Assembly (NCBI GenBank): GCA_002695115.1
Contig: NZOA01000061.1
Location: 6,032-12,012, forward strand
DNA length: 5,981 nucleotides
Source: Planctomycetota bacterium
GTDB taxonomy: Bacteria > Planctomycetota > UBA8108
Direction: 5' to 3'
The notes under the pieces were generated by a model, which saw nothing but the letters and a program-made list of their open reading frames with translations, did not search any database and was not told where the DNA came from. Of this stretch, positions 5,057 to 5,981 are shown piece after piece. The first letter of the stretch is position 1. Each line of letters begins with the position of its first letter. Both the position numbers and the translations under genes were made by a program.

Positions 5057-5981
5057 GTTCCCCGCTTCCAGCTATGGTTGCGAGCAGATCGTATCCCCTG
5101 CCCCCGATGATTTCCACTGTCCTGCGCTCTCCAGCGGCGGGCAGTGGCGGCGGCGGCTCGCAGGACAGCTCGAGGACTCCCTCGGGCATGGCCGCAGGGG
5201 GCTCATCTTCACAGGGCTCGGCGCCGGGCGCCGTGATGAAGACCACCGGATCGATCTCGGGGCTTTCGCCGTAGCTGCGGGCGATGGCCGCCCTGAAGGG
5301 AGCCCCCTCGAGGGGGTCCTCCCGCTCTTCTTCGGCGGAGTCGACAATCACCTCGGAGATCTCCCCGGCTCGCTGCCGGTTGTGCCTGAAGGCGATCTCC
5401 TGCTGGATGAGCATCAGCTCTTCGAGGCGTTCATCGATAAGCTCCTGGGGGAGCTCATCTTCGAATTCGGCGGAGGGTGTTCCCTCCTCCTTTGAGTAGG
5501 GGAAGACCCCCATGCGCTCGAACTCGAAATCGCGGACGAAGTCGCGCAGGATGCCGAACTCGGTATCATCTTCGCCGGGGAAACCGACGATGAAGGTGGT
5601 TCTCAGCATCAGCCCGGGGATCCTGGCGCGCATGCGGTCGAGCAGGTCGCGGGTTTTCGTCTCCATCATCCGCCGGCCCATGTGGCGGAGCATCTTCTCT
5701 GAGATGTGCTGCAGCGGTATGTCGATGTAATTGAGCACCTCGGGCAGCTCGGCGATGGCGTCGATCATCTCGTCGGTCAAATAGGCCGGGTAGGCGTAGA
5801 GCAGCCGGATCCACTCGACGCCGTCGATCGCGGCGAGGCGACGGAGCAGCTCGGCGAGCCGGAAGCGCCCGTCGATATCGACGCCGTAGGAGGTCGTGTC
5901 CTGGGAGATCAGCACCAGCTCGCTGGCGCCGCTCTCGACCAGCTCCCTGGCCTCAGCCTCGAGCATCTCGATGGACTTGGA
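5031..5981 (-). CDS. rimO: Ribosomal protein S12 methylthiotransferase RimO, C-terminal part (N-terminus beyond window edge)
   Basis: RimO is a radical-SAM enzyme with two iron-sulfur clusters that adds a methylthio group to an aspartate of ribosomal protein S12. The 316 visible residues begin after the CxxxCxxC cluster motif, which must lie beyond the right edge. Seen here are LVLISQDTTSYG (22-33), RLLYAYP (59-65), YIDIPLQHISEKMLRHMGR (85-103), LRTTFIVGFPGED (126-138) and FPYSKEEGTPS (160-170), all typical of RimO. QDTTSYG and the GRxMMxTKTRDLLDRMR segment argue for RimO over MiaB. The C-terminal TRAM domain runs from about 208 to 303, with SPEIDPVVFI and GYDLLAT. It is split by an insertion of about 25 extra residues (251-283), rich in Pro, Glu and Ala with two cysteines and a PPPP run. 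The gene ends with TAA at 5033-5031, overlapping pgsA by 26 nt. Confidence 0.94.
   Translation of the reverse strand, partial: SKSIEMLEAEARELVESGASELVLISQDTTSYGVDIDGRFRLAELLRRLAAIDGVEWIRLLYAYPAYLTDEMIDAIAELPEVLNYIDIPLQHISEKMLRHMGRRMMETKTRDLLDRMRARIPGLMLRTTFIVGFPGEDDTEFGILRDFVRDFEFERMGVFPYSKEEGTPSAEFEDELPQELIDERLEELMLIQQEIAFRHNRQRAGEISEVIVDSAEEEREDPLEGAPFRAAIARSYGESPEIDPVVFITAPGAEPCEDEPPAAMPEGVLELSCEPPPPLPAAGERRTVEIIGGRGYDLLATIAGSGEHERKNAGR

Noticed and set aside
4388..5495. Plus-strand open frames of 208 codons opposite pgsA and rimO
   Set aside because: Both are opposite well-conserved enzymes and have Gln/Gly/Asp- or Gly/Leu-rich translations typical of reverse-strand shadows.

Overview
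The window is a compact, gene-dense stretch of a high-GC bacterial chromosome. All five recognisable genes lie on the minus strand, so transcription runs from high to low coordinates. In that order they are: the C-terminal part of rimO (ribosomal protein S12 methylthiotransferase, cut by the right edge), pgsA (phosphatidylglycerophosphate synthase), a membrane-anchored HAMP + SpoIIE/RsbU-type PP2C phosphatase, rpoN (sigma-54), and an RsuA/RluB-type pseudouridine synthase cut by the left edge. There are no mobile elements, CRISPR arrays, rRNA or recognisable tRNA genes.

The organism is a Gram-negative-like bacterium that carries sigma-54. Region I and the RpoN box of its sigma-54 (the box reads ARRTVTKYRE, not the usual ARRTVAKYRE) recall planctomycete and other non-proteobacterial sequences. 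This is memory-based inference, and the phylum cannot be fixed from this window.

Layout. 5981-5031: rimO, radical-SAM C-terminal half plus a TRAM domain carrying an unusual acidic, proline-rich insertion. 5056-4406: pgsA, starting inside rimO (26-nt overlap), so the two are probably one translationally coupled transcript. 4405-4299: a short gap with a hairpin at the pgsA stop, a weak terminator-like stem with a T-run, a TATACT box and a good ribosome binding site. 4298-2712: the phosphatase. 2711-2588: a gap with a clear sigma-70-type promoter and a 5'-leader hairpin for rpoN. 2587-1124: rpoN. 1123-732: about 390 nt without a gene but with inverted repeats and a GC-rich stem-loop. 731-1: the pseudouridine synthase, with TATAAT only 8 nt before its ATG and no usable ribosome binding site, so probably leaderless.

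Functionally the window mixes translation upkeep (S12 modification, rRNA pseudouridylation), phospholipid synthesis and global regulation (sigma-54 and a partner-switching phosphatase). The phosphatase would normally act on an anti-anti-sigma (STAS) protein opposed by an HPK-type anti-sigma kinase. Neither partner is encoded here, so its pathway is open. I do not see a wholly new system. The most distinctive points are the TRAM insertion in RimO with its PPPP run just before the coupled pgsA start, the orphan sensor phosphatase next to rpoN, the likely leaderless synthase, and the structured gap after rpoN.
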